NCBI GenBank assembly: GCA_001600455.1
Contig: BCKC01000003.1
Location: 930,001 to 994,000 of the forward strand
Direction of reading: 5' to 3'
Source: Endocalyx cinctus
Lineage: Eukaryota; Ascomycota; Sordariomycetes; Amphisphaeriales; Apiosporaceae
Length of the DNA: 64,000 bases
Positions 34,541-45,974 of this stretch are shown here, in pieces. Both the position numbers and the translations under genes were made by a program. Within the stretch, counting starts at the first letter, position 1. The number at the start of each line of letters is the position of its first letter. Below the pieces are notes generated by a model. The model had not been told where the DNA came from. It worked only from the letters and a program-made list of their open reading frames with translations, and searched no databases.

Positions 34541-37160
34541 GTTGGACTTGGGAGCAAAGAAAACTGAAAGATTGTCAATATAACTAAGGCTGGATTATTT
34601 CGAAATTTTGTTTGGATATATACGGATTATGTCGAGGATAAGTTGCAAATTGATTAAGTAAGGATTTCTTTTGTTTTTCTTTTTTTTTTTCCTACGGTAT
34701 TTATTTCTAGTTTTATGAGTACATGTAATTAAGTCATTAGCAGTTTTCATTATAATACAGGCTGAATCTCCCTTTTAACTGTAAAAGCTTGATATTAATA
34801 CACCAGTGACCTCGACATTCCTACCATTATGTGAGAAAAAGAGGCTTGGGGTGTAACTATAACAAGCCACAACGGTAATTATTTTTATTTTCGTTGGCAT
34901 TATAGAACGAAACAAAATATAGCACATCCCTATATTAATGACTTACTAATTGTTTTTTCATATTTGACTACACAGACCTATCGCCCACATATAATTATCC
35001 AGAATTAAACATTTAATCGGGGAGGCAATATGCGTTATTCAGGTATAATTTGTTGGAATAAGTAAGCTTTATGATTTCTAAAATGATTTATGATAGTGTT
35101 AGAGCTTATGAATATGGATCGGGAGCTTGGCAATCATATTGAGTGTACCGTGTAATTCAATATCTCATTAAATCAGGACTTAGAGAACTATCTATTTCTA
35201 TGAATCGAACGGGAGCACAGCACCTTATTCATAATACTTCCTGAGTTGGTAATACGTAATTCCGGGATTGGTTAATCTCTCAGACCGGGTCGATAAGCTT
35301 GATTCCACCACTTAATTTAATGTCTCCGAAACCAGGCCCTATTCAGTCCCACTTCTCCGTCACATGATTGCTGTATCGACGGCTTACTGCTATGCTGAAG
35401 TATAGAAGCCTGCTACATATTAATATAATAGCCCTTGTTTGTTAAGATGTAAATGGTTTTATAATTATCAGATATTGGTCATATAAATCCAAATATATGA
35501 GGCGGCTTGCTTGGTACTAGCGATTGTGGAATGTAATTAGAGTGAAAATAGTTTATTATATTCTTTGCTGTTTGATATTTATCTGTGACAATCACTGGCG
35601 TAATACCTCATGATACTCTCCTCGCATACGTTGTTAGCATAAGCAGTCACGAGCGGTCATTAATTACTCCTGTACAAGACTTGTTGCTATCGTATGAGTC
35701 TTGTCACTTCGTTGGATGACGTATTACTTTTCTATATCAGTAAAAGTATCTATTGCCTAGAAACCTTTGGATCGGTACAAATTCGCATCAGACGGAAACG
35801 ATTGTGTTGTTCGCGTGTAAGATGACTATTAGTTTTTCTTCTGCATTATTCTGTCGTAAAGCAAAATATCTAATATGACTCCGGTGGTGATTGATCGGGT
35901 GGCAATTATAAGAATCAAGGGATTCCACGCATAACAGCGAATGAATAATAGTCAACGAGTATCGAGAGGATTGCAAAGTTGGCGAAGGAGTCACAAGTAT
36001 CCGGGGCTCGTTAGGTGCGCTGGGGCACCTAACAAGCTCCCAAAATCTATATAAGGATAGCCTGCAGCTTTCCTTCCCTCTGAACACCCCTTTTGGGGAT
36101 ATGCCCAAATTCAATCACTATTCTCTCACTTAGCAAGCTCTAGCGAGCTCACACTCAGCTCTTCTCGTCTACACTAGCGGGCCTGAAGGGCTTCCTCACA
36201 GGCTAGCTCTACGGATCTTTTACAGTACATCAAAAGTCTACGTAAAATGACACCAAAAGCCATACTGGAAAGGACAGTCGTAGCGAATGAAGCAAAGTAG
36301 AAGCTAGATCTTGTGGCTGATGGAATACAAAAGACACCCGGTGTGTCAACCTGAGTTGATTCTTCCCTCTCCGACATTGAATCAAGCACCAGATGTGTTA
36401 TATGCTCATATAAACACCTCACCTCTTATCAATATTACCGAATAGGACGCTAGTTACAGCATACATAGAAGCTATACAGCGCTCTAAAATGAATGTTGAC
36501 CCCCTAACTATTGGGCGATCCCTCTTCAAATATTCTTTTTTATCTATCAACATAAAGAAATAAAGAGATATTCCTATAAGTTACCTAGTCTCCCTCGAGA
36601 AATAATCATGCTCTTCATTCTTATTAAATGCCTCTCCTTTATAATTAGTACTTGATATAGCAATGGATTATTCCAAACAATCATTAGAATAGTCATGAGT
36701 TACAGGACAGACTTCATATCTCTGATGCTGCCATGCGCTTTTACAACGCGTCTAATCGTTCACCTTGCAGTTTATTTTTTCGCACTGTTTTGATTAGGAC
36801 ATTGAATGATGAGCATCAACATGCATAGAATGTTCATGGAATAACCTGCCCATTAGCTGATGAACTGAGTGAACGTACTAAGTACTTCGCATAATATATA
36901 TACATATATACACCTAGTATATATTCTGGACAAGCTGCGGTATCCTTTCACTTCTGGTCATTGTCTTTTCGTATTTTTAAATAAGTAATATTTTTCTTCA
37001 CAAAACCATAATTCTCTTCTTCTATTTTTATTACACAATATTCATTCTTGTACTCGTTGATTGCAGATACACAAGGAAAACAAACCGAAGCTTGTTATCG
37101 CAGCAAAGATCTTTCACGTACTGGACTGTGGCAAATCAATACCACACATAATTTGTCACG
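34541..37160. other. 2.6 kb AT-rich gene desert with LTR-promoter-like patch
   Basis: AT-rich block between the zinc-finger and DUF6604 genes. At 36006-36037 is a 13-bp stem with one mismatch (gctcgttaggtgc / gcacctaacaagc, 6-nt loop), followed by a TATA-like tatataagg (36047-36055) and a pyrimidine-rich stretch. Together these resemble the promoter part of a fungal LTR. No gag/pol coding is seen. Confidence 0.4.
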
Positions 37161-40100
37161 ATGCCGGCTCCTACAGCATACTCGAAGTACAAGCAAAACA
37201 CCCAGAAGCTTGTACAATGGGTAATTCAAACGTCGCATAAAGTCGTCCAGGACTTACCATCAACCCATCCAGATACATCCAGACCTCTCAACAAAACGTG
37301 AGTAAAATCTATAATGAATCATTTCTTAATTCCTCCTTGTGAGCTGCTGAAGCACAGCTTTGAATGTATTAGTCAACCGAAAATAACAATCACTAACTCA
37401 TTGTATTACAGTGGACAAGTAACTGTGATAGAATTGGCATCGCTCTTTAAGCTTGTCGCAAAGCATCAGAGCCCTGTACCTCGGGAGATCTTCGATTTAC
37501 TTCAGGACATCATTCAGGCTAGAATTATTTCTAACGAAGCTTTCAAGAGAATAGCTTTTCTTAAGTCTGACCCTGAGGTGGAGAGAAGAAATGCGACTCA
37601 CGAATTTTTCATCAACGCCTTAAAAACGGCTCTAAACGACCTTAGAGGAGCGATAAATACCTCGAAAAAAGGCAGTGGCCAAGGTGACGATGCAAAAGTC
37701 GAGGACAGCCTTTTCTCCAACAAGTTTTCTTCCCTGAACCTCGGCAATGAAGAAAAGGGACAGGACGATCAGGATAGTGGCTCTGATCATGACTCGAACC
37801 AAGAGGACTCCAACAAACCGCAGAAGCGTCGACAGAAAAAGTCCAAAAGGAAGGGGAAGAAGGACAAGCGAAAGACGAAGTCCACGAAGAAGCCTGCCGA
37901 AAACCCCAAGGAGTCTTCTTTAGACGATGTACCGATCGAAAGCTACCGCATCATCGACGACGACACGGGCTTAGTCACGGACTACCTGGTAGCGGTTTAC
38001 AATCTCATGGCAGAGCTACAAAAGCTTCGAGACTTCGTGCAAGAGCTGTGGTCTAACGTCGCGTACCGTTCGCTGAACTCCGCTGTCGCCGGTACAATGT
38101 CGAACGTCGCGATTTCGATGATGAAGCAGATGGAACTGGATATTTTCTTCGACTTCCCCGGTCACGAACCTTACGAGACGGTGATGAACACGATAACAGA
38201 GGGCAGCCTTGATAAAATCGAATCAGGATTTACACTCCGTCACCATACGGTGAAGAATGGATCGATTGAGGTTGAAGAGACGAATCTTGACGTTAAGGAG
38301 CTCTTCATGATACACACATATCACGACCTCCTAGACTTTATTCTGGATTTCCAAAAGAACCGGAACGGAAAGCCCACCAAAGCGATGATGGCTCAAACGC
38401 GAAACTGGGATCCTCAGTTCAATCTCCAGAAAGCGACCAAGGAAGAACGAATCCGGTGGCGACGCTTGTACACTATTAATTGGCTTTACGACCTTGTCAA
38501 TGTTTATGCGAGCGTTTCTTTGGAGTCCAATAAGATCAAGGGTGAAAACCATGTCTACGAACGAGTGGACTGGTCAGAGAGTCGTCCATCGGAAGGACAC
38601 CGCAGGCTTTATGGTCTCCAGGAATTAGCGGCTTTGGTCACTGCTCTCGCGATGCAAAAGCCCGGAGCGAAAGGTATGAGTAAGAAGATTCTCCCCTCTC
38701 ACGTCTTCCAGCTCCAATGCGTTGTGGACTCGTTTACCATTTGTCGTGGTTGGTCGATCCACGTTTTCCTAGGCCACGCCCTTAGAGCGCCGGCGCCAAA
38801 TTTCAGCCCGAGTCGTGATCTTGACTGGTTCCTGGACCGCAAAAACGAGAGGCCAGGCATTGGGTTCTTACATGCTGCAGATACCCTGATCCACCAGTAC
38901 GACAACGACGTTGCGGAAGTTGGTACACGTGCTCCGAACATACGCGAGCGCGATATTCTTTCTGGCCTCTTAGAGCATCTTCGGAATTGGCTGGGACAAA
39001 ATGACTATATGCACGGGTTAGAGGGAATCCCTCCTTCGCAATTCTCAAGTACGAACGCGAATGGTTTATGGGATTACTCTCCATTTCTCTGCGGTGTCGG
39101 TCTCATGGAAGGTTTAGAACTGGCCTATGCCGTTTCTGTGCGTACATGGGATCGCATGCCTGAACCAATGTTTCTGATCCACATGCACAACATGTTGGTC
39201 CAAAAAGGCATTCTCACTCCGCCAGTGCCGTTATATCTTTCTTTACAGGAGAGTTTCGGGTACGATTTCTTTGCTGGAGGCAGGATTCCGACGTCTGACT
39301 TTGCCGCGGCCTTCTCGGAAACATTGGGACAGACGTCTTCTCGTTTCACGACTCCGTCGCGAACACAGGCTACTCGGACCACGCGTCGGACAAATGCAGA
39401 GGATCACGATCTTCTTGACCTCGGTGCCAACTGCTCCTTCAAGACCAGGTCGATACTCTTGGCTTATCGGCGCGCAGGGTGGAATCACGAGCGGGTTCCT
39501 GAAGAAGAAATACCGGTATACTCTTTCTTAGGACAAGTCAGACTGAGCGAGATGAAACCAGCCGTCAATCCCAGGACGGGTAAGGAACGATATGAAGGTA
39601 GTCTAGCAAATAGGATGAGAGCCTTCGGCTACAACGACGACGTATTGAGACAGAGAGCCCAGATGACGTATTCGGGACTCTATAGGAAACCGGTTACTGT
39701 GCCTCAATCAGTCCAGGAATCCTTGCAATCCGACGTCAGCAAATACGGAAACTTCCGTGAGATCAAAGCTACACCCTCGGGAAGGTCTGGCACATCTTCC
39801 AGCAGCGATAAGGAGTTTTCAAGAGTAGCTTTACTTGATATGTTATTGAACGACATCTTCCTGGATATCTGCGGTACTGAAATGCGCCCTTTGGCAAGTG
39901 CCAATTATGTCATGATGACGGTAACGTTTCTGGTTCTGTTCAAAAAGATCGAGGACGAGCTGCGCAAGCTGAAGAACAATTCCTACGTTCGTATCTACGA
40001 AAGAAACCCCGGACAGAGCCGATACGAGAAAAGATCCGCTCTCACGAAGGAGGCGCTTAGAGCCAACGACTTGCAGTTACTCGGCGTCATAGCTAAAGCC

Positions 40101-40211
40101 TTCGTTGACCCTCGATTGGCATTTATGAATTTTGTTTACTGGGAGAACCTCGTGAGTTTGAGAGATTACTGCAAAGGAAGAAAGGAAGCACCAAGTTGTT
40201 CACCTATGTAA
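37161..40211 (+). CDS. DUF6604-type protein, 978 aa
   Basis: Exon 1 37161-37297 (MPAPTAYSKYKQNTQKLVQW...), intron 37298-37411 (GTGAGT...ttacAG, phase 2), exon 2 37412-40211. The N terminus (YSKYKQNTQKLVQWVIQTSH) and the segment after the splice (VIELASLFKLVAKHQSPVPR) match the fungal domain of unknown function DUF6604, which opens many large uncharacterised Pezizomycotina proteins. Residues 165-220 are a Lys-rich, probably disordered linker with nuclear-signal-like clusters. The remaining 750 residues look globular, largely alpha-helical, without signal peptide or membrane segment. Known: nothing experimental that I can cite. It lies alone between AT-rich blocks. Domain call moderately sure; function unknown. 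Confidence 0.85.
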
Positions 40212-41197
40212 GAGTAGCCGTTTTGTACTTGAAAATCTTGGTCTCTCTAGTGTGTCCAAAGCATGGCTTTAATGGGATGGAGTAATTATGTTAGAGTAGA
40301 GGGTATTGCAGTTATGTACACAGAGGTTTGCAGTAGGACAGGGGCGTATTAGTTGAGAGCCGGATGGCTATTGTATTGATTGATCTGTTTTGTCCTTGGG
40401 GCGAAAGCCTCTCCTTTACATATAAGTGTTCTATTAGGGCTAATAACCGGAAGCTATCATGCCCCCGAAAGTGATTAAATGCTTCCCTATTGTGATACTG
40501 GTAGAGGTAGATTCGGGCTTGAAATCTATCATAGTACTGACCGTATATTTGCAATATGTAACCGTGCTTCTCACTGTTCAGTGCTTTATTATTTCAGCTT
40601 TGTGAAAAAGTTTTTTCTCGAGCTGCGGCAATATTTCGTGACTGCTAATATCGGAACTTGATATTTGGACATAGCAAAATCACCTAATCGACAAGGTTGT
40701 AGATTTCCTCAACATTTTACTAATAAATGCGATTAATTTGAACCTCATGCAACCATCTATTTTAAGAAATACTCGAAAGAAGCTAATATAACCACTCCAT
40801 ACATAATTGATGAGTATATACTTGTATTCGCCGGCATCTACCTGCAGTGTCATAGGCTAAATTTCATAGCTGTAACGAGGGCGTGATCGGCCATATTTAC
40901 CTCCATCGGACCACTTCGGAAGATAGTATCGCAAACTCGCAGGGCGCCGTCCGCGTTCTAGAATATTATTATATATTTACGGATAAATAAATAAGAAATG
41001 TCGAAAAATACTGCCAGATACATATATCAGTACCATGATGCACTGTAACAATGTTCTTCTATTTACTCCATGGCACCACACAGAACGTAACCCCTCTCTG
41101 TTATATAAAAACACTCCGTAGGTTTGAATAAAGCAGACATGCAAGTCTAACTTTCTATCTATTTCTTCATTGCCCTTCCACCATTATTATAAACACG
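40212..41197. other. AT-rich intergenic spacer
   Basis: Spacer between the DUF6604 gene and the secreted repeat protein; both lie on the plus strand. No feature supported. Confidence 0.5.
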
Positions 41198-43328
41198 ATG
41201 GCACAATTTTCTCGAACGACTCCCAGTTCCTCAGCCTGGCAGCTAGCGAATATGCTACCACTTCTTCTATTGGCAAACACGCTATTAGTACCATCATCTT
41301 TAGCCCAAAACATCCACGAGTATTACCCGGAACCAAAATTTTCGGACCAGACCTGCCTGAGAAGATCGTTCACGGCCCCCGCATGGGAAGTCTCCGAGTT
41401 TTATGTATCGGACGAAGACGGGGCCGTAGCGTTCGGACTTAAGAATCTGGCCGACGACTCCGAGTTTACGTGCTCGGGCATCGATTCCGGTAACTGTGTG
41501 GAGTCCGAGAACGGGCGTGATATATCATACTTGCCTAATTGGGAATACGAGACGTCTACTGAAAATCTTTACATCACCCAGAAATGGATGTGTGACGATG
41601 GTGAAAATGGGGAGCCGTGAGTGATTTCATTCTCCCTTTTCTTGAAATTCTTAGTTACTATTTTTTTTTTTTTGTGGAAAAAAAAAAAGTTTAGATACCT
41701 TCGGTTGAAGTAGAAATCCAGAAAAGTTCTAACTATAGAATAACAATACTGATAATTGCACAAAAACCAGGGTTGAATTTTCCGCAGAAGGAAGTACAGA
41801 GTCCGAAGGACGTGCATCGTTCTTAATCCAAGGCACCCTCGAAGAACCGGTACATCTAGAACATGTCTTAAAGCACAAAATCGACGGACACGACGCATCG
41901 GGGTGCACGGCAAGATCTCGCGACTTCAAAGGGTGGACGGTGTCGGACTTCGACTGGCGCACCGGCACATACCAGGGCGGGGCTTCCTGCTGTCCCATAC
42001 CGCCGGAGTACGTGGCGGCACCCCTCGTTAACCTGACGGTCACGAACCCGGCGACGCGGTCGGTGAGGGATTGCGAGACGAGGAGCGGGACCAGTCGCAT
42101 GGCTAACGCTACCTCTTATGATTATTACGATTGGTGGCTTTGCGACCTGAGCAACAGAGATGTAGAACATCCTGATCATGTTAATTACTACGACGCGTAT
42201 TATAATTTGACTTTTGATGGGGTGGATAGGAGTTTGACGATTGAGCAGATTTGGTATTGCGATGATGAGGATCCGAAGAAACCGCAAGTCTTATATTTTC
42301 TTTTTCTTGTCATCTATTTTGCTTTACCTCTATCACTCACATTAGTCGCTTCCCGACCCCAGTATTCACATTCTGATGCGAACTTCTAACCTTATCTGTA
42401 ATTTTTTACAGTACGCAATGGATTGCTCAGGGGACTATCTACCTCTCGGACCTCGAATGTAGCCCGCGACCCTCGCTCGAATACGATGATACCGCAGCCG
42501 GCGGGGATACCGGAGTTATAGGGGCGCCGATTATCAACGGCAGCACCTGCGTCTCTCCTTCCGAATTTGTCATCGAGGCCGAAACCATATCTTTTGAATC
42601 GATGGAACCCTGGGCTCTCGACCTACCTCGTGCAAGTCCGTTCAGCTGCACCGCGGACTCGTTCGATCGCGGACTCCATTCTATGGGGATAAACCCTTCC
42701 GAGTTCCAATACCTCCAGCTGAGTGAATGCAGCGATTACTTCACGGGAGAGGATATGCATGTTAACTCGCACTCCGTCAACATCTTCGCGCTCAATTACG
42801 GGCTCGACGTCGAATACCATTGCCGAGACGACATTATGATCGATACTTGCGCAATCTGGAGCCGGAGAGACTACGAATATATCGATACAGAGCTCAGATA
42901 TTCTGATTCTGTTAATTACACGTTCGATTACTCTGATTTCGAACTTACCGTAAATAATAGGTGGCACTGCGATGATGTTACTGGATCGGATAATCCGTAA
43001 GTTACCAACTCCTAATTATTTTCTTATGGACATAACTATGCAGTTCGGTGGAAACGAATGACTCCTAGCATACCTGGTTCTCCGACAAGATATGATTTGG
43101 AATTAACATTATAGTAGGATTCATTTCAGCGCATTAGCTGAAGGGAACATCCCTACTTTATCAGAGATGGAATGCGAATCGATTCTAATTCCCGTAGGAG
43201 GTAATCCAATTTCTATAGGCCCGACTCCGGGGATGATGAATTGTAAATTTACGACGTGTACACATAATTATAGGGAGCCACAAGATCGCTGGAATATCTC
43301 ATTTACGAGCATTGAGTGGGAATTTTAA
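41198..43328 (+). CDS. Secreted, internally repeated cysteine-containing protein of unknown family, 571 aa
   Basis: Exons 41198-41616, 41771-42283, 42412-42996 and 43130-43328; every intron is phase 2 and splits a Pro codon after CC. Intron 2 begins GCAAGT, a GC-AG intron. A signal peptide is clear (hydrophobic core MLPLLLLANTLLVPSSLAQ, possibly initiated from the internal Met19). The mature protein has three related modules, each ending in W-x-CDD and a Pro at the splice: KWMCDDGENGEP, IWYCDDEDPKKP, RWHCDDVTGSDNP. Before each is a beta-like run (NLYITQ, SLTIEQ, ELTVNN). A short linker with a Cys follows each module, and the last exon adds a Cys-containing tail. N-glycosylation sequons are frequent (NLTV, NATS, NLTF, NGST, NYTF, NISF). 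I do not recognise the family; an extracellular or cell-wall role is inferred. Confidence 0.82.
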
Positions 43329-43647
43329 CAGCGAATGTTTAATTTTCTCGGTATTTAATAGGAAGTAGTAGTATAGCTTCATAAGCGGGGGTGAAGAGAT
43401 GAAGAGGCGTATTTTTATTATTTATTTATTTATTATTATTATTATTTTAAAAATAAAAAAAAAAACCGGCCGTGGTATGGACCCCTTACAAACACGCCAC
43501 TTCTACTGTCCCCCTCAGAGTCACCGAACCTCGCAACCATAGAATACAGCTGATTGGACGTGTCAAGGTTACCGAAGCAGCTTTATTTCACAAACACCGA
43601 CTCGCGACTCGCAAGGAGAGGGCAGGTGCTGTATCGTATGGCAACAG

Positions 43648-43669
43648 CTATTAGGAAAATTCCTAATAG
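43648..43669. repeat. Perfect inverted repeat
   Basis: ctattaggaa, two bases, ttcctaatag: 10-bp arms without mismatch. It could be the terminal inverted end of a degraded element or a hairpin; it abuts the tRNA-like stretch. Confidence 0.6.
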
Positions 43670-43683
43670 TAGCGCACAATGGT

Positions 43684-43743
43684 GACTCGAACAGTAGACC
43701 TTCCATTTGTAGCAGTGGCTTTTAACCACTTGACCAAACAGTC
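43684..43743 (-). other. tRNA-like sequence (candidate SINE head or tRNA relic)
   Basis: On the minus strand TGGTCAAGTGG (43736-43726) matches a pol III A box and GTTCGAGTC (43692-43684) a B box, about 35 nt apart as in tRNA genes. I could not fold a proper acceptor or T stem, so it is not a functional tRNA gene. A tRNA-derived SINE or decayed tRNA is possible. Confidence 0.3.
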
Positions 43744-44066
43744 GAACGTGGACGTGATTGTTATGAGAGCCTTCCTAATTTGAATATATAACTTGCACAC
43801 CAGAACAATTTCCAATAACCTACAAAATCATTATAAACACATATATAATAGTCAATTGGTAGTATCCTCTACTCTTGTAATTATTGATCACACATAAGTA
43901 CCAAAGTACCGAACCGAATTCGTTCTTGCATTCTTTTCAAACCTTCCCAAATTCAATCTCCGAATCAGTTTCTTTTCGCCACAACCATAATCAGTACTTT
44001 TATTTCGGTTCTTTCATTAATTTATTGAACATCTTCATAATAAAACCGTTGCGGTTTTACAAATAC

Positions 44067-44074
<8 letters not shown>

Positions 44075-44110
<36 letters not shown>
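44075..44110. repeat. (AC)n microsatellite
   Basis: About 18 uninterrupted AC dinucleotides, just upstream of a doubtful ORF. Confidence 0.9.
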
Positions 44111-44111
<1 letters not shown>

Positions 44112-44209
44112 AACATTCACATATACATATATTTTCCTCTCTAGACACTTATCCATCTATCCCTCCAAACATCTCCTTCCCCGCCCCGCCGCCGACCAAG
44201 ATAGCTACC

Positions 44210-44565
44210 ATGCTCTTTTCCGATATCGTCCCTCGAGCCGGGCTCATTTTTGACGAGCAGCAGCACCGACGCGTCCTCCTCTCTCGCACCCGCTACGACG
44301 CCACGGTTTTCATGGCGCTCCGCCAACACAACAGGGAGATCAGCCAGCACGCCAAACGGTCCGCCAACAAAGCCGCCGTAGACGCCGCCCTCGCCGCCAT
44401 GCTCCGCGCCGGCCGCCGCCCCGAGCTTCTCGCCCTATTGATCGACAGCTCGAGGAGATGTTCGCCGATATGGCGATGGAAGAGGAGGAGGAGGGGGAGG
44501 AGGGGGACCAAGAGCTGGACCGTCAGCTCGAGGAGATATTTGCCGACATGGTGATGGAGGATTAG
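44210..44565 (+). pseudogene. Hypothetical small protein with probable frameshift
   Basis: ATG at 44210 opens a GC-rich frame (MLFSDIVPRAGLIFDEQQHR, then Ala/Arg-rich helical sequence) ending at 44554. In a second frame the last third reads RQLEEMFADMAMEEEEE and, about 80 nt later, RQLEEIFADMVMED before TAG 44563-44565. This duplicated acidic motif makes more biological sense than the Arg/Trp-rich end of the first frame, and the opening of the second frame is closed by stops upstream. A small indel around 44437-44445 would join them. I do not recognise the protein. It may be a decayed or misassembled gene, or chance in a GC-rich repeat. Confidence 0.35.
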
Positions 44566-45974
44566 GAGGAGGAGAGGGAGAGGGGAGGGAGGGACGACCC
44601 CGACGCAACCGGATCTGAACTACAATGTTCGGTGTAGGAGTAATTTTTTTTTTTTCTTATTCAAATAAAATATTTGCAAGTCAGAGGAAGACCCATCATA
44701 TCAAATAAACAAAATAGACCTTGATCACGTTTCGGACTCCCCTCACTACCTTATGTTCTTTCTCAGACGCACTTCGTATGTGACCCTACTATGTAGATGA
44801 TAGGGGTAAAAGGAGTGATATGTCGTTGAAAGTGGAGCCACGGATTGGTCATCTTAAAAAGACGGTAAGCGCGCTACACAGTCGTGATGACTTTAGAAGT
44901 TTTCATGCTCATGAAACTATAAGAGAAATATAGGCAGAGTCGGTTCTATATCAAAGAAGGTGTTTGAATCACTATATAACGGTCTGATTTATAGAGACTT
45001 ATTTATCTTCCTTCTGACAATGGTAAATGGTAGAATGGTAGAATGGTAGAATGGTAGACCCACCCACATTAACCGTATTTTTAGGAGAGATTGACAGGGT
45101 TACATCGCACAAAGCCTCAACCACGTGGAGATGGCAGATCGCATGTAGATCATATCCAAATATAGGACATTGTCACACCCGAAAAGTTACCCTTAATAAT
45201 CTCCTCAGTCGAGCATCGTCCAAAGCTGGTGCCATACTCCGTACACCTTAGGTTACACTCAACTAATCAATTCAAAACTCACAGTCAAGATTCGTCGTAG
45301 AAACAAATCCACGGCTCATTCATCATTGATTTTCGCCGTACTATACCCTTAAATAAATAACTGACAATCTTGCATTTGGTTTAGCTCTTAATCACCTCAA
45401 AGTTAGCCTTAGCGTAGCCGGGGAATCTGTTGGATGATGTCGATCAACCCGTATAATTAGCAGGCCTTCTAGTTAAATCTGACAACTTAACCTCTTGCGC
45501 CTCGGTGGTTGGGTAGCATACCGTCCCCATCAACCGCGGTGAGTTCGCCGCGAAAAATATTCTATCATAACTTTTTCTGATGAAAGTAGCCGGTCAGAGA
45601 CTCCAATGGTATGATGGCTACACTAGAACTACTCTATTTTCTTTGTTGGAGATTAATTACGCCTTCAAACCATTCACATAATACAAAATTTAGAGGGTTA
45701 ATTACAGAAACTCAGATGACTGACGACGACATCACAGCACATATTTATGTATCACATCCAGTATATTTATCGTATCGGAGGAGTTCTACATGAGGTTTAT
45801 CGACGTAAATACATTTAAAAAAAAAAAAAAAAAAAAAATGCCGGTGCCGCTTCACCATCTACCTGGTCAGTTTACGCCAAATTTGCGCCAAGCCGAGTCC
45901 ATCATTTTGTTGCATCGCCAATAAGCTTCCTCACTCCGTGTAACACCCCAACCCTGGCTGGGCTCTACTACAAG
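44566..45974. other. Intergenic spacer with short tandem repeats
   Basis: Contains four perfect copies of an 8-bp unit aatggtag (45026-45057) and a long poly-A run (about 45818-45837). No gene recognised. Confidence 0.5.
45026..45057. repeat. 8-bp tandem repeat, four copies
   Basis: aatggtag repeated four times without error. Confidence 0.85.

Larger units (their letters stand above)
43329..44209. other. Spacer with tRNA-like and palindromic sequence and (AC)n
   Basis: Intergenic region containing a TTA/A-rich run (43415-43465), a perfect 10-bp-arm palindrome (43648-43669), a tRNA-like stretch on the minus strand (43684-43743) and an (AC)n microsatellite (44075-44110). Confidence 0.5.

Noticed and set aside
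36174..36422. 82-residue minus-strand frame near the LTR-like patch as a retroelement ORF
   Set aside because: No Gag, protease, integrase or reverse-transcriptase motif is visible.
42284..42291. GT donor at CAA|GTCTTA for the second intron of the secreted protein
   Set aside because: It puts the next exon in a frame that soon stops, and breaks the phase-2 pattern shared by the sister introns.
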